Positions 1 to 8,072 of a stretch of DNA of 64,000 nucleotides are shown here, in pieces. The DNA is taken from the NCBI RefSeq assembly GCF_021545335.1, contig NZ_CP089312.1, forward strand, positions 7,378,001-7,442,000, written 5' to 3'. The DNA is from Streptomyces sp. GQFP (GTDB taxonomy: Bacteria; Actinomycetota; Actinomycetes; Streptomycetales; Streptomycetaceae). The notes beneath the pieces were generated by a model. The model saw only the letters and a list, made by a program, of their open reading frames with translations, searched no databases and was not told the DNA's origin. Each line of letters starts with the position of its first letter. Position 1 is the stretch's first letter. Made by a program: the position numbers and the translations under genes.

Positions 1-1
1 C

Positions 2-100
2 CTCCTGCAGGCCAACCAGTACGGCGGCGCCGCCGCACCGTTGGTGCTGCCGACTCCCTCGGCCAACGGCGAATCACATGCCGCCAGCACCCCCGACTGA
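2..100 (+). CDS. C-terminal end of an unidentified protein (5' truncated by window)
   Basis: An open frame runs from the window edge to a TGA at 98-100, giving 32 residues that end in ...GESHAASTPD. The tail is rich in Ala, Pro, Ser and Gly, which suggests a disordered C-terminus. No domain is visible and the family cannot be named. The next small gene starts inside its last codons at 78, in the arrangement of a translationally coupled operon running into the hemC-like gene. Confidence 0.4.
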   Translation, partial: LLQANQYGGAAAPLVLPTPSANGESHAASTPD

Positions 101-287
101 CACCCACCACCCGCCGCGCACCGCACGGCCCGGTGCGCGGCGGCCCAGCAAGTGGGCCGCCGACCCGCTGTGGAGCACGCTGCGCGACCTGCTGGGTTGC
201 CTCGGCGTGATCGCGGCCGGCCTCGCCATCACCACGATCGTCACCCTCGTGACCTCCCACTTCCCCGACCCCAGGATCCGTCCGTGA
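78..287 (+). CDS. Small single-pass membrane protein
   Basis: This encodes 69 residues. The N-terminus is Pro/Arg-rich and is followed by WAADPLWSTLRDLLG and one hydrophobic helix at about residues 38-60, then a short polar tail. It overlaps the end of the upstream frame by 23 nt. Its TGA (285-287) overlaps the GTG start of the hemC-like gene (GTGA), so the two are probably translated in a coupled way. No convincing Shine-Dalgarno precedes the ATG. The family is unknown; a membrane anchor or partner for the neighbouring genes is only a guess. Confidence 0.5.
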   Translation: MPPAPPTDTHHPPRTARPGARRPSKWAADPLWSTLRDLLGCLGVIAAGLAITTIVTLVTSHFPDPRIRP

Positions 288-1237
288 CCCACATCCCGCC
301 CCGACTCGTCCTCGGAACCCGCGACTCCGACCTGGCCCTGGTCCAAGCAGCGCACGTCGCCGGACTACTCGAACACGCCTTCCCCCAGGTCGCCGTCCAC
401 GTGACCCCGATGAAAGCCGCCGGCGACCTGCACCAGGGACCTCTCGCGCAGATCGGCGGCAAGGCCGCCTGGGTACGCGAGCTGGACCGGGCGCTGGCCG
501 CCGCACGCGTCGATGTCACCGTCTCGTGCGCCAAAGACCTCCCAGGCCCGCACGAGCGCGGCACCGACACCACCATCGGTGCCGTCCTGCCCCGCGAAGA
601 CGCCCGGGACGCCCTCGTCCTTCCCGTCGGACAGCCCGACGCCACCCTGGACGACCTCCCCGCCGGAAGCGTCCTCGGCACCAGCGCGCCGCGCCGCATC
701 GCCCAACTCCGCACCCGCTACCCCCACCTCACCATCCAACCGGTGCGCGGCAACCTGCTTCCCCGCCTCGCCCGCCTCGACGCCGGCGAAGGCGACAACC
801 CACTCGACGCCCTTGTGGTCTCGTATGCCGGACTGTGCCGGGTCTCCCAGGCGGGCCGTGCCACACAGCTCATCCCGGCCTCGGTGCTGGCCCCGGCCAC
901 CGGCGCGGGCATGCTCGTCGTCGAGCAGCGCAGCGGCGACACCATCGCCGCCCACCTCCTCGACGCCATCAATGACCCCGCCACCGCACGGCTGCTGGCC
1001 GTCGAGCGTGGCGTCCTCGCCCAGCTCAAAGGCAACTGCCAGACCGCCTGCTCAGTCCACGCCCACTACACCGACAAACCCCACCGGATCAGAGTCGACG
1101 CCGCCGTCTTCCACCCCTTGGGTGGCGACGCGATCCACGTCGCAGCCACCGGCCCGGCCGACGACCCCGGCGGCCTCGTGGAGAACATCACCCAGCTGCT
1201 GCACGGCGAAGGAGCCGAACGACTCCTGCCGCGCTGA
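284..1237 (+). CDS. hemC: Divergent hydroxymethylbilane synthase (HemC-like)
   Basis: The 317-residue protein aligns by eye along the whole HemC family. HemC polymerises four porphobilinogens into hydroxymethylbilane in tetrapyrrole synthesis. It shows LGTRDSDLALVQA at the N-terminus, PMKAAGD, a GGKAAWVRELD segment, SCAKDLP carrying the catalytic Asp (HSMKDVP in the usual enzyme), GTSAPRR for GTSSLRR, and VRGNLLPRL. The dipyrromethane-binding Cys is kept in LKGNCQTA, where typical enzymes have GGCQVP. The GTG at 284 is chosen for its GTGA overlap with the upstream gene; a longer in-frame extension to 152 is disfavoured. The key residues suggest activity, but the divergence and the MFS/methyltransferase neighbours suggest a dedicated paralogue rather than the housekeeping copy. 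Confidence 0.85.
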   Translation: MTHIPPRLVLGTRDSDLALVQAAHVAGLLEHAFPQVAVHVTPMKAAGDLHQGPLAQIGGKAAWVRELDRALAAARVDVTVSCAKDLPGPHERGTDTTIGAVLPREDARDALVLPVGQPDATLDDLPAGSVLGTSAPRRIAQLRTRYPHLTIQPVRGNLLPRLARLDAGEGDNPLDALVVSYAGLCRVSQAGRATQLIPASVLAPATGAGMLVVEQRSGDTIAAHLLDAINDPATARLLAVERGVLAQLKGNCQTACSVHAHYTDKPHRIRVDAAVFHPLGGDAIHVAATGPADDPGGLVENITQLLHGEGAERLLPR

Positions 1238-1335
1238 CCGTGTGCGGCCCTGGTCGGCAGCGGGAGCCCACCACGGGACGCGACACCGAACGGCGGGGCC
1301 GTAACAGCCTTTACTTACGAGGGGAGTTCACCGAC

Positions 1336-2625
1336 GTGCCGCACCGATCCGAACCCGACGCCGAAGGAAGCCTGTGGCGGGACAGAGACTTCCGGAACTA
1401 CGCCTTCGCGCAGGGCATCAGCGTTACCGGAAGCGGCGTGACCACGATCGGACTGTCCGTCCTGGCCGTCGTCGAACTGCACGCCTCCACCTTCAACGTC
1501 GCGCTGATCGCCTTTGCCTCCAAACTCCCACCCCTGCTGTTGTCCCTCCACGCCGGCGTCCTGGCCGACCGCCGCCGCAAACGCCCCGTGATCATCACCT
1601 GCGACCTGCTCTGCGCCGCCGTTCTGCTCACCCTCCCCACCGCACAAATCCTCGCCCGCATCACCTTGATCCACCTGTACGCGGTCGCCTTCACGGTGGC
1701 CGCCCTGCAGGTGGTCGGCAGTAACGCGTCCATCAGCTACCTGCCCTCCCTCCTCGGCCCAGGCCGGATCAAGGACGGCAACTCCAAGATGGGCGCCAAC
1801 AACTCCCTGGCCGACCTGATCGGCACCAACTCCGGCGGTGTCCTCGTCACGGCGCTCGGCGCGGCCCGCGCCGTCACCGTCGATGCCGCCTCCTACCTGG
1901 CCAGCGCCCTGCTCCTGTCGCGCATCAAGCACCGGGAAGACCCGCCTCCCACACGCACGGCGGGCACGAGCCACTGGGCGGAAATCCGCGAGGGGCTCAC
2001 CTACACCCTGCACACCCCCGTCGTGCGCTCGATCGTGCTGTCGAATACGGCCACCTCCTTCGTCCTGGCCGCCAGCAGCGCCCTGTGGTCGCTGTACCTG
2101 CTTCGCGAACTGCACTGGACCCCGACCGCCCTCGGGATCGTCATGGGCGCCGGCGGAGTCGGAGGCATCCTCGGAGCCCTCGTCTGGCAGCCCCTGGAAC
2201 GACGCTGGGGCCCAGGCAAGGTGATGCTCGGCGCACTCGCCCTCAACCCACTCGCCCAGATCCCCCTGGTCCTCGTCACCCCCGGGCTCGGCGGGCAGAT
2301 CGCCATTGGTTCCGGCATGGTCATCCAAACCGGCGCCGCCGTGTGCCACGGCGGGCTCCAGCGGGCCGTCCGCCAGGAACTCGCCCCCGACCATCTCCAA
2401 GGACGGGCCCAGGCCACCGGCTCCTGGCTCGCCTTCAGCCTGCGCCCGTTCGCCGCGCTCGCCGCCGGCGCACTGGGCACTCTGCTCGGCCTGCGTCCCA
2501 CCCTCACGCTCATCACCGTGGCCCTGGTCGTCCCGTTCCTCGTGCTGTGGAACTCGCCCGTCCGCGCTCTCGGCCCCGCCGCCCTCGTCTCCCTGACCCC
2601 GGCAGAGGAGCCCGCCAACCCATGA
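1336..2625 (+). CDS. MFS transporter, probable drug/metabolite exporter
   Basis: This is a 429-residue Major Facilitator protein with about 12 hydrophobic segments and the loop motif LADRRRKRPVII between helices 2 and 3, which resembles the MFS motif A. It is most like the MFS_3/enterobactin-exporter type (an N-terminal RDFRNYAFAQGIS and long hydrophobic halves). The GTG at 1336 is preferred because GAGGGGAG lies about 9 nt upstream; the open frame extends back to 1240. It follows the hemC-like gene by 98 nt and its TGA overlaps the next ATG (ATGA), so it is co-transcribed with the methyltransferase. The substrate is unknown. Confidence 0.85.
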   Translation: MPHRSEPDAEGSLWRDRDFRNYAFAQGISVTGSGVTTIGLSVLAVVELHASTFNVALIAFASKLPPLLLSLHAGVLADRRRKRPVIITCDLLCAAVLLTLPTAQILARITLIHLYAVAFTVAALQVVGSNASISYLPSLLGPGRIKDGNSKMGANNSLADLIGTNSGGVLVTALGAARAVTVDAASYLASALLLSRIKHREDPPPTRTAGTSHWAEIREGLTYTLHTPVVRSIVLSNTATSFVLAASSALWSLYLLRELHWTPTALGIVMGAGGVGGILGALVWQPLERRWGPGKVMLGALALNPLAQIPLVLVTPGLGGQIAIGSGMVIQTGAAVCHGGLQRAVRQELAPDHLQGRAQATGSWLAFSLRPFAALAAGALGTLLGLRPTLTLITVALVVPFLVLWNSPVRALGPAALVSLTPAEEPANP

Positions 2626-3191
2626 CGAACACCAACCCGGCCGACTACTGGGACCCGCTGTGGGCATCGGGACGCCGCTACCGCGGACTCGGCCCCGAGG
2701 AACAGCAGCTGACCCGCCGCTTCCTCGGCGCCGGCCGCGGCCGGCCCGCGCTTGACATCGGCTGCGGGGCCGGCGCACTTGCCCGCTACCTGCACGCCGA
2801 CCTGGGATACCGCACCACGGCGATCGACTGCTCCTCCGCCGCTCTGAAGATCGCGCAGGCCGAGCAAACCGCGATCGTCGGCCCGGGCTTTTGTCACCTG
2901 GACATCGAGACTGACGACACCAGCGTTCTTCCCGACGCTGGCTACGCCCTCGTCACCTGCCGACTGGTATTCGCCTTCATCAAGGACAAGCCCGCGTTTC
3001 TCGACCGCGTTCGATGGCTCCTCCCACCCGGCGGAACGTTCTGGCTGGTGACCCCTCTTGTTGAACGCCTCCCGGAGGAACGGAAATCGATCGGAATCAC
3101 CGTGCAGCAGGCGGAATTGCTGACCGCGCCCTGGTCATCGGTCCGAAGTGAAGACCTGGACTCGATGCGCTGCTACGCCCTGCGCCCCTGA
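2622..3191 (+). CDS. Class I SAM-dependent methyltransferase
   Basis: The 189-residue protein opens with ADYWDPLWASG. SAM-binding motif I follows as ALDIGCGAGALARYL (about residues 45-59) and an acidic motif II as TTAIDCSSAAL. The later LLPPGGTFWLVTP is typical of the post-III region of small-molecule methyltransferases. The start overlaps the MFS stop (ATGA), so translational coupling is likely. Its substrate cannot be read from sequence; given the operon it may modify the compound handled by the HemC-like enzyme and the MFS protein, which is inference. Confidence 0.85.
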   Translation: MTNTNPADYWDPLWASGRRYRGLGPEEQQLTRRFLGAGRGRPALDIGCGAGALARYLHADLGYRTTAIDCSSAALKIAQAEQTAIVGPGFCHLDIETDDTSVLPDAGYALVTCRLVFAFIKDKPAFLDRVRWLLPPGGTFWLVTPLVERLPEERKSIGITVQQAELLTAPWSSVRSEDLDSMRCYALRP

Positions 3192-3250
3192 CCCGTCACG
3201 ATCCAAATCCTGACCTCTACGAGGCCCCTCGGTGGCAGGGACAGGTCGGC

Positions 3251-3940
3251 TCAGGCTGCTGCTGCCCGCAGGTGGGCCAACAGGCCCTCCGTATCCGTCA
3301 GATCCGGAACGACGAAGTCGGCGCCGCCGGCACGGAGTTCCGCCACTGAGTGGATGCCCGAGGCGACAGCAATACAGCGCGCCCCGGTGTCATGCGCGGC
3401 CCGCACGTCGCGCGGCGTATCACCGATGAGTACGGTCGGCGTCGTCATTGGCACGCCATAGGCGGCGTGAATCCGGGCCCGGGCAGCATCGACGAGACGG
3501 GCCCGGTCCTCACTGTCCTCGCCGTACCCACCCACGGACATGTCGAGCAGGACGTCGAGAGCGAAAGCCCCCAGCTTGACGCGCGCATTCGCCGCGATGT
3601 TGCCCGTGAGGACCGAGGAACAGACCTCGGAGTCAGCCGCGAGCGCCTTCAACGCCTCCTGGACACCAGGCAGAACCCGGCCTCGTCGCCGCAGGTCCTC
3701 CTCGCGGCCCCGCCCGGCTTCTTCCAGCGCCAACTGCGCCGACTCCCATCCGGGAACCGGCAGAGCGTGCTGGACGAACATCTCGCGCATGATCGCCCGG
3801 TCGGTGCGTCCTTCCGTCGGCGCGGGCAACTCGGCGTCCCGCCCAGCGAGGGCCTTGAAGGCGCTGGCGTAGATCTCTTTGCTGACGCCGGCGTTGTCTA
3901 CGAGGGTATGGTCCACGTCCCAGAGCACGATGAGCTGCAC
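3251..3940 (-). CDS. HAD-superfamily hydrolase, phosphoglycolate phosphatase-like
   Basis: This 229-residue HAD phosphatase has motif I LWDVDHTLVDN with both Asp residues (D9 and D11) near the N-terminus. An alpha-helical cap follows (about 20-90), then motif II in SSVLTGN and motif IV in LIGDTPRDVRAAHDTGARCIAVASG. It has the usual length of the Gph/PGMB class. The start is a GTG at 3940 without an obvious ribosome binding site. It converges on the methyltransferase gene with a 59-nt gap and is divergent from the XRE regulator, so the palindromic region 3985-4035 may control both. The substrate is unknown. Confidence 0.85.
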   Translation of the reverse strand: MQLIVLWDVDHTLVDNAGVSKEIYASAFKALAGRDAELPAPTEGRTDRAIMREMFVQHALPVPGWESAQLALEEAGRGREEDLRRRGRVLPGVQEALKALAADSEVCSSVLTGNIAANARVKLGAFALDVLLDMSVGGYGEDSEDRARLVDAARARIHAAYGVPMTTPTVLIGDTPRDVRAAHDTGARCIAVASGIHSVAELRAGGADFVVPDLTDTEGLLAHLRAAAA

Positions 3941-3984
3941 GTGCCCAGGGTAAGCAGCGTGAACTGCCTGTTAATAGTGCCCTC

Positions 3985-4035
3985 TTGGGACGTCCTGGCG
4001 TCCCGCAAGATCTTGCCGCGTCCCAGGACGTCCTG
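3985..4035. promoter_or_regulatory. Composite palindromic operator, GGACGTCC / GCAAGATCTTGC
   Basis: Two copies of the 8-bp palindrome GGACGTCC (3988-3995 and 4026-4033) flank a perfect 12-bp palindrome GCAAGATCTTGC (4005-4016). The outer flanks are also symmetric, with CCTGG on one side mirrored by CCAGG on the other. The block lies between the divergent HAD gene and the XRE/PLD regulator, 14 nt before the latter's GTG. I infer autoregulation by the XRE protein; the same half sites recur at 5905-5922. Confidence 0.6.
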
Positions 4036-4048
4036 CGAGGATGCGAAT

Positions 4049-4798
4049 GTGAACGAGCGGCTGCGTACGGTGATGATCCAACGAAAGGTGACCCCGGAGG
4101 ATCTTGCGGCGTCCTGCGAAGTCGACGTCAAGACGGTGGAGCGCTGGATCAGCCTGGGCCGACAGCCACTCCGCAGGCACCGCTGGGCGGTCGCGCGGAG
4201 ACTCGGCGTGGACGAATCGTATTTGTGGCCGCCGGAGGAGGACGACACTCCGGGCCAGCCGACGGAACAGACGGAGCTGGTCGCCGCCTTTCCCAATCGC
4301 GCGAGCGTCCCGCAGAAAACCTGGGTCCGCCTCCTGAAGTCCGCGCAGGAGCAGATCGACGTCCTGGTGTTCAGCGGAACGTTCTTCGCCCAGACCAACC
4401 CGCGCGTGGCGGCGATGCTCGCCGAGCGCGCCGACGCCGGCGTCCGGGTCCGCCTCTGTTTCGGCGATCCGTCCGGCAAGGCGGTCGCCGTCCGAGACGA
4501 GGAAGAAGGGATCGGCGGCACCCTCTCCGCGAAAATCAGGGCATCGCTCACCTACTACCGCAAGCTGATCGGCACCCCCGGCTGCGAGGTACGCCTCCAC
4601 GACACGACCCTGTACAACAGCCTCTTCCGTTTCGATGACGCACTCCTCGTCAACCCGCACGTCTGGGGGCAGCCCGCCAGCGCCAACCCCCTGTTCGAAC
4701 TCCGACGCTTGGGAGACGACGGCTGGTTCGACCACTACGCGGGCAGCTTCGACGCCGTCTGGGAGACTGCAAAACCCTGGTCACCCGAATCCATGTGA
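4049..4798 (+). CDS. XRE-family regulator with C-terminal PLD-like domain
   Basis: The 249-residue protein has an N-terminal Cro/C1-type HTH (about 1-58: VTPEDLAASCEVDVKTVERWISLGR) and an acidic linker. The C-terminal domain (about 90-245) starts RASVPQKTWVRLLKSAQEQIDVLVFSGTFF and includes VRLCFGDPSG and GCEVRLHDTTLYNSLFRFDD. This resembles the phospholipase-D-like sensory domain found in many Streptomyces XRE regulators next to NUDIX genes. The canonical HxKxxxxD motif is not seen, so it is probably a ligand-sensing fold. The GTG at 4049 follows GCGAGG closely. The NUDIX gene follows after 15 nt and is probably in the same operon. Confidence 0.8.
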   Translation: MNERLRTVMIQRKVTPEDLAASCEVDVKTVERWISLGRQPLRRHRWAVARRLGVDESYLWPPEEDDTPGQPTEQTELVAAFPNRASVPQKTWVRLLKSAQEQIDVLVFSGTFFAQTNPRVAAMLAERADAGVRVRLCFGDPSGKAVAVRDEEEGIGGTLSAKIRASLTYYRKLIGTPGCEVRLHDTTLYNSLFRFDDALLVNPHVWGQPASANPLFELRRLGDDGWFDHYAGSFDAVWETAKPWSPESM

Positions 4799-4813
4799 GG
4801 AGCACGGCCCGCG

Positions 4814-5284
4814 ATGGGACGTACGGAGTACTGGTACGACGAGAACGCACCCAAGCCGAACACCCTGATCCCCGCGTGCAACATGCTCGCCGCCCGGGAG
4901 AGCGACGGTGCCATCCTCCTGCAGCGCCGCCGCGACACCGGTCAGTACGCACTCCCCGGCGGAGCCATGGACATCGGCGAATCCCCGGCCCAGTGCGCGG
5001 TGCGGGAATGTAAGGAGGAGACCGGAGTCGATGTCATGCCCATCGGCCTCCTTGGCGTTTACTCGCTCCCCGAACATGTGGTCGCCTACACGGACGGCGA
5101 GATCCGGCAGGCATACGAAGTGACCGTGATCGGACGCCCCGTCGGCGGCGAACCGACTGTCAACGATGAAGCAGACGACGTCCGCTGGGTCCTGCCCGGT
5201 GATCTGGACTCGTACGACATCCACCCCTCCATGAGGAAGCAGATCGCCCACTACTTGGACGGGACGCATCCCCACGTCGACTGA
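4814..5284 (+). CDS. NUDIX hydrolase
   Basis: This 156-residue protein carries a complete Nudix box, GX5EX7REUXEEXGU, starting GGAMDIGESP and ending RECKEETG. It should hydrolyse a nucleoside diphosphate linked to another moiety; the substrate cannot be assigned. The N-terminus MGRTEYWYDENAPKPN is a hallmark of the Streptomyces subfamily paired with XRE/PLD-like regulators. It lies 15 nt behind that regulator and converges with the HD-domain gene (15 nt between stops). Confidence 0.9.
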   Translation: MGRTEYWYDENAPKPNTLIPACNMLAARESDGAILLQRRRDTGQYALPGGAMDIGESPAQCAVRECKEETGVDVMPIGLLGVYSLPEHVVAYTDGEIRQAYEVTVIGRPVGGEPTVNDEADDVRWVLPGDLDSYDIHPSMRKQIAHYLDGTHPHVD

Positions 5285-5299
5285 GCGCGGTGCCCTGCC

Positions 5300-5857
5300 T
5301 TACCGCTCGGCCAGGATCAGCCGGGCTTCGACGCTGTACACAGCAGTTCGCAGATCCTCGTCGGCCCGGCGGATGAACCGGCCGACGATGCTGTCGCGGT
5401 CGTACCGGGTGAGGATCTCCGCCAGCCGGACATCCACGGTGGTGGGGGTACCGTCCGGGGTGGTGGTCATGTCGCAGTACACGAGAGCATCCACCAGCTC
5501 GGCGTGGTCGAGGATCGGGAACTCGGCCTCCAGCTCCTCTCGCAGTCCGCGCTCCTCTGCCTCCAACCGTGCGCACGAGTGATTGGCGACCAGCCGTACC
5601 AGGCGCTCGTCCGCAGCCGAATGGTCGCGCAGGTATCGGGCGCCGTCCAGCGGATGGAACCCCGTTGTGGCCAGTGACGGCGTGTAGCCGATGTCGTGCA
5701 GCATTGCCGCGGCCCACAAGAGTTCCGCATCGTCGCCAAGGATTCCCGCCAGGGACTGCGCCTTTGCGGCGACGCCCTGAGAGTGCGCCCAGCGCCGCGG
5801 CAGGGGCTCGGCGAGGAGGGACCCGGCCAGGTCACGGGCCCAAGGGGTGAGATCCAT
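5300..5857 (-). CDS. HD-domain phosphohydrolase
   Basis: This 185-residue protein has the metal-binding HD signature. An early His lies in RRWAHSQGVA, then LHDIGYTPSL (HD at about 53-54), a further His in TGFHPLDGARYLR, VANHSCAR, and a late acidic segment ELVDALVYCDMTT. It probably hydrolyses a nucleotide or another phosphate ester. It is convergent to the NUDIX gene and divergent from the flavoprotein gene. Its upstream region carries the second GGACGTCC site, which links it to the XRE regulator (inference). Confidence 0.85.
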   Translation of the reverse strand: MDLTPWARDLAGSLLAEPLPRRWAHSQGVAAKAQSLAGILGDDAELLWAAAMLHDIGYTPSLATTGFHPLDGARYLRDHSAADERLVRLVANHSCARLEAEERGLREELEAEFPILDHAELVDALVYCDMTTTPDGTPTTVDVRLAEILTRYDRDSIVGRFIRRADEDLRTAVYSVEARLILAER

Positions 5858-5902
5858 GCTCCGCAGCCTATGGGGGAGGCGCGTTGACCGTTTGGTGATC
5901 AG

Positions 5903-5924
5903 CAGGACGTCCCAGGACGTCTCG
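5903..5924. promoter_or_regulatory. Second GGACGTCC operator-like repeat
   Basis: CAGGACGTCC (5903-5912) is followed at once by CAGGACGTCT (5913-5922), a direct repeat of the half site seen twice before the XRE regulator. It lies 46 nt upstream of the HD-domain start in the 345-nt divergent intergenic region. Apart from this repeat I see no gene in 5858-6202. Shared control by the XRE/PLD protein is inferred. Confidence 0.5.
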
Positions 5925-6202
5925 GGTGGTCCCCGCGCTTCGCATCCAGCCAGCTTTCAGCAATGGCATTTAGGGGCGGTTGCCTCATGGGGCCTTTCCT
6001 GGTCAAGGACGCGACGCAGCAGTCGCGCGGTGGGAGGTCCTCGTTGCCGGGGCGCGGGCGGCAGCCGCCGACCCTGTCCAGTACCTGACCGTATGCAGGG
6101 CAGTATGTGCCTGTTCACCGTGGCCGCCGTCTACCTCTGGCGTTTCGCCCCGGCATCCTCGAAGACGTCGTCACGGCCTTTGACTTTCTCTGGAGTTCCC
6201 GC

Positions 6203-6769
6203 GTGAGTGAGCAGCCCGACCGGCAGATCCAGAAGCCGTTCCTGTACGTCGTCGTATGCGCGGCCGGTGTCGCAGGCGACGTCGGCACGCTGATCACTGC
6301 TGCTCAGGGAGCAGAATGGGACGTGGGTGTCGTCGCCACCCCGCAGGGCCTTGGCTTCCTCGACGCCGAGACGGTCGAGGCGCAGGCCGGCTACCCGATC
6401 CGCTCGGCCTGGCGTTCGCCCGGAGACCCTCGTCCGCTGCCGCCTGCTGACGCCATCGCGGTCGCGCCGGCCACCTTCAACACGATCAACAAGTGGGCCG
6501 CCGGCATCTCCGACACCCTGGCGCTGGCCATCCTTTGTGAGGCGTACGGGCTCGGCATCCGCACCGCGGTCCTCCCGTATCTGAACTCCGCCCAGGCCGC
6601 CCATCCCGCGTACCGCCAGAGCGTGGAGCGGTTATGCGAGATGGGCATCCTGATCGGCTCGTACGAGCTTCACCAGCCGAAGGCCGGCGGTGGGGCGGAC
6701 CGGTTCCGCTGGGACGAGGCGTTGGAGCTGCTCACACCCAGGCTGGCCGCGCGACCAGTTACGGGGTGA
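6203..6769 (+). CDS. Flavoprotein (DFP/EpiD-type), TTA-containing
   Basis: The 188-residue protein of the homo-oligomeric flavin-containing Cys decarboxylase fold has PFLYVVVCAAGVAGDV at the N-terminus and a GVVATPQGLGFLD segment. The substrate/FMN loop is PADAIAVAPATFNTINKWAAGISDTLA, read in two parts, and corresponds to the PASANT motif region. The family includes phosphopantothenoylcysteine and peptidyl-Cys decarboxylases, but this short form is of unknown substrate. The GTG at 6203 follows CTGGAG by 7 nt. Codon 144 (6632-6634) is a TTA, which in Streptomyces needs the bldA tRNA, so expression may be developmentally limited. Its stop lies inside the aspS end (convergent overlap of 11 nt). 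Confidence 0.8.
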   Translation: MSEQPDRQIQKPFLYVVVCAAGVAGDVGTLITAAQGAEWDVGVVATPQGLGFLDAETVEAQAGYPIRSAWRSPGDPRPLPPADAIAVAPATFNTINKWAAGISDTLALAILCEAYGLGIRTAVLPYLNSAQAAHPAYRQSVERLCEMGILIGSYELHQPKAGGGADRFRWDEALELLTPRLAARPVTG

Positions 6770-8069
6770 GCCGGTTCGGCCCGCGGAAGAGGAAGCTGGC
6801 CTCGCGGATGGAGTCCAGGCCGAGCAGCACCATCAGCACGCGCCCGAGGCCCATCCCGAGCCCACCGTGGGGCGGGCACCCGTACCGGAACGCGTTCAAG
6901 TAGTCCCGCATCGGCTCGGGGCTCATCCCCTTCGCGGCGGCCTGCTCCAGCAGTACGTCATACCGGTGCTCGCGCTGCGCACCGGTGGTGACCTCCAGCC
7001 CCTTCCACAGCAGGTCGAAGCTGAGCGTCCCGCTCGGGTCGTTGGCCGGCCGCATGTTGTAGAAGGGCCGGATGCTGGCCGGGTAGTGAGTGATGAACAC
7101 GAATTCGTGACCGGTGGCCTGTTGGATGTGAGCGCTGATGCTCCGCTCACCCTCAGGGTCCAGGTCCTCCTTGCCCCCTGCCCGGTCCCAGCCGCTCTCG
7201 CGCAGGATCTTCTGCGCTTCGGCCATGGTGACGCGGGGGAATGGCGTCGTGGGCACGGTGACCTCGACACCGAAGCGCTCGGCGATCGCCCCGCCGTGTG
7301 CGTCCGCGACCTTGGCGATCGCGTGGGCGAGCATCTGCTCCTCGAACGCCATCACGTCCTCGACCCCGTCGATCCAGGCCAACTCCACGTCGACGCCCGT
7401 GAACTCGGTGGCGTGCCGGGAGGTGAACGACGGCTCGGCGCGGAAGACCGGCCCGATCTCGAAGACCTTGTCGACGCCCGCCGAGATCGCCATTTGCTTG
7501 AAGAACTGCGGTGACTGCGCCAGGTAGGCGCTGCCACCGAAGTAGCCGAGCTTGAACACCTCGGCGCCCGACTCTGAGGCGATGCCCATGAGCTTGGGCG
7601 TGTGCATCTCGGTGGCGCCCTGCGCGAAGGCGTACTCGCGCATGCCCTGTTCCAGAGTGGTCTGCACGGCGAACATCAACTGGGTGGCGGGACGGCGGCG
7701 CACGTCCAGGAAGCGCCAGTCCATCCGCTGCTCCAGGCCGGTGTGCTCGTCGATCGGCAGCGGTGTGGCGGCCGGGTTCAGGACCTCAACCGCCTCAGGG
7801 ACGATTTCCAGGCCGCCAAGCTTGACCTGGGCGGCGTCGACGACGCGGCCGGTGATCTTGACTGCGGATTCGGGGGTGAGAGCTTCGAGTTGGGCCTCCA
7901 CCGGCCCGTCCTTGCGCTTGTGGGTCACCTGCACCATGCCGGTGCTGTCGCGCACGATGACGAACTGCATAGTGCTCTGCAGGCGAAGGGTGTTCACCCA
8001 TCCGCAGACAGAAACGGTACGGCCGACGTGTTCTCGCAGGTCGGAGACGTGTACGCGGCTGTGGATCAT
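6759..8069 (-). CDS. aspS: Archaeal-type aspartyl-tRNA synthetase
   Basis: The 436-residue protein is a class IIb synthetase without the GAD insertion of bacterial AspRS (bacterial forms are about 590 aa). An OB-fold anticodon domain occupies about 1-105. Catalytic motif 2 is FRAEPSFTSRHATEFT, and the Asp-type signature SPQFFKQ has the Lys that separates AspRS from AsnRS. The C-terminus ends in NRLTP like archaeal enzymes. In motif 3 the segment reads GLGMGLGRVLM, where the usual Glu before Arg is Gly. The ATG at 8069 is fixed by GGAGGA 8 nt upstream. It is headed by a T-box leader. It is probably an accessory copy, possibly insensitive to an AspRS inhibitor (inference). Confidence 0.9.
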   Translation of the reverse strand: MIHSRVHVSDLREHVGRTVSVCGWVNTLRLQSTMQFVIVRDSTGMVQVTHKRKDGPVEAQLEALTPESAVKITGRVVDAAQVKLGGLEIVPEAVEVLNPAATPLPIDEHTGLEQRMDWRFLDVRRRPATQLMFAVQTTLEQGMREYAFAQGATEMHTPKLMGIASESGAEVFKLGYFGGSAYLAQSPQFFKQMAISAGVDKVFEIGPVFRAEPSFTSRHATEFTGVDVELAWIDGVEDVMAFEEQMLAHAIAKVADAHGGAIAERFGVEVTVPTTPFPRVTMAEAQKILRESGWDRAGGKEDLDPEGERSISAHIQQATGHEFVFITHYPASIRPFYNMRPANDPSGTLSFDLLWKGLEVTTGAQREHRYDVLLEQAAAKGMSPEPMRDYLNAFRYGCPPHGGLGMGLGRVLMVLLGLDSIREASFLFRGPNRLTP

Positions 8070-8072
8070 TCG

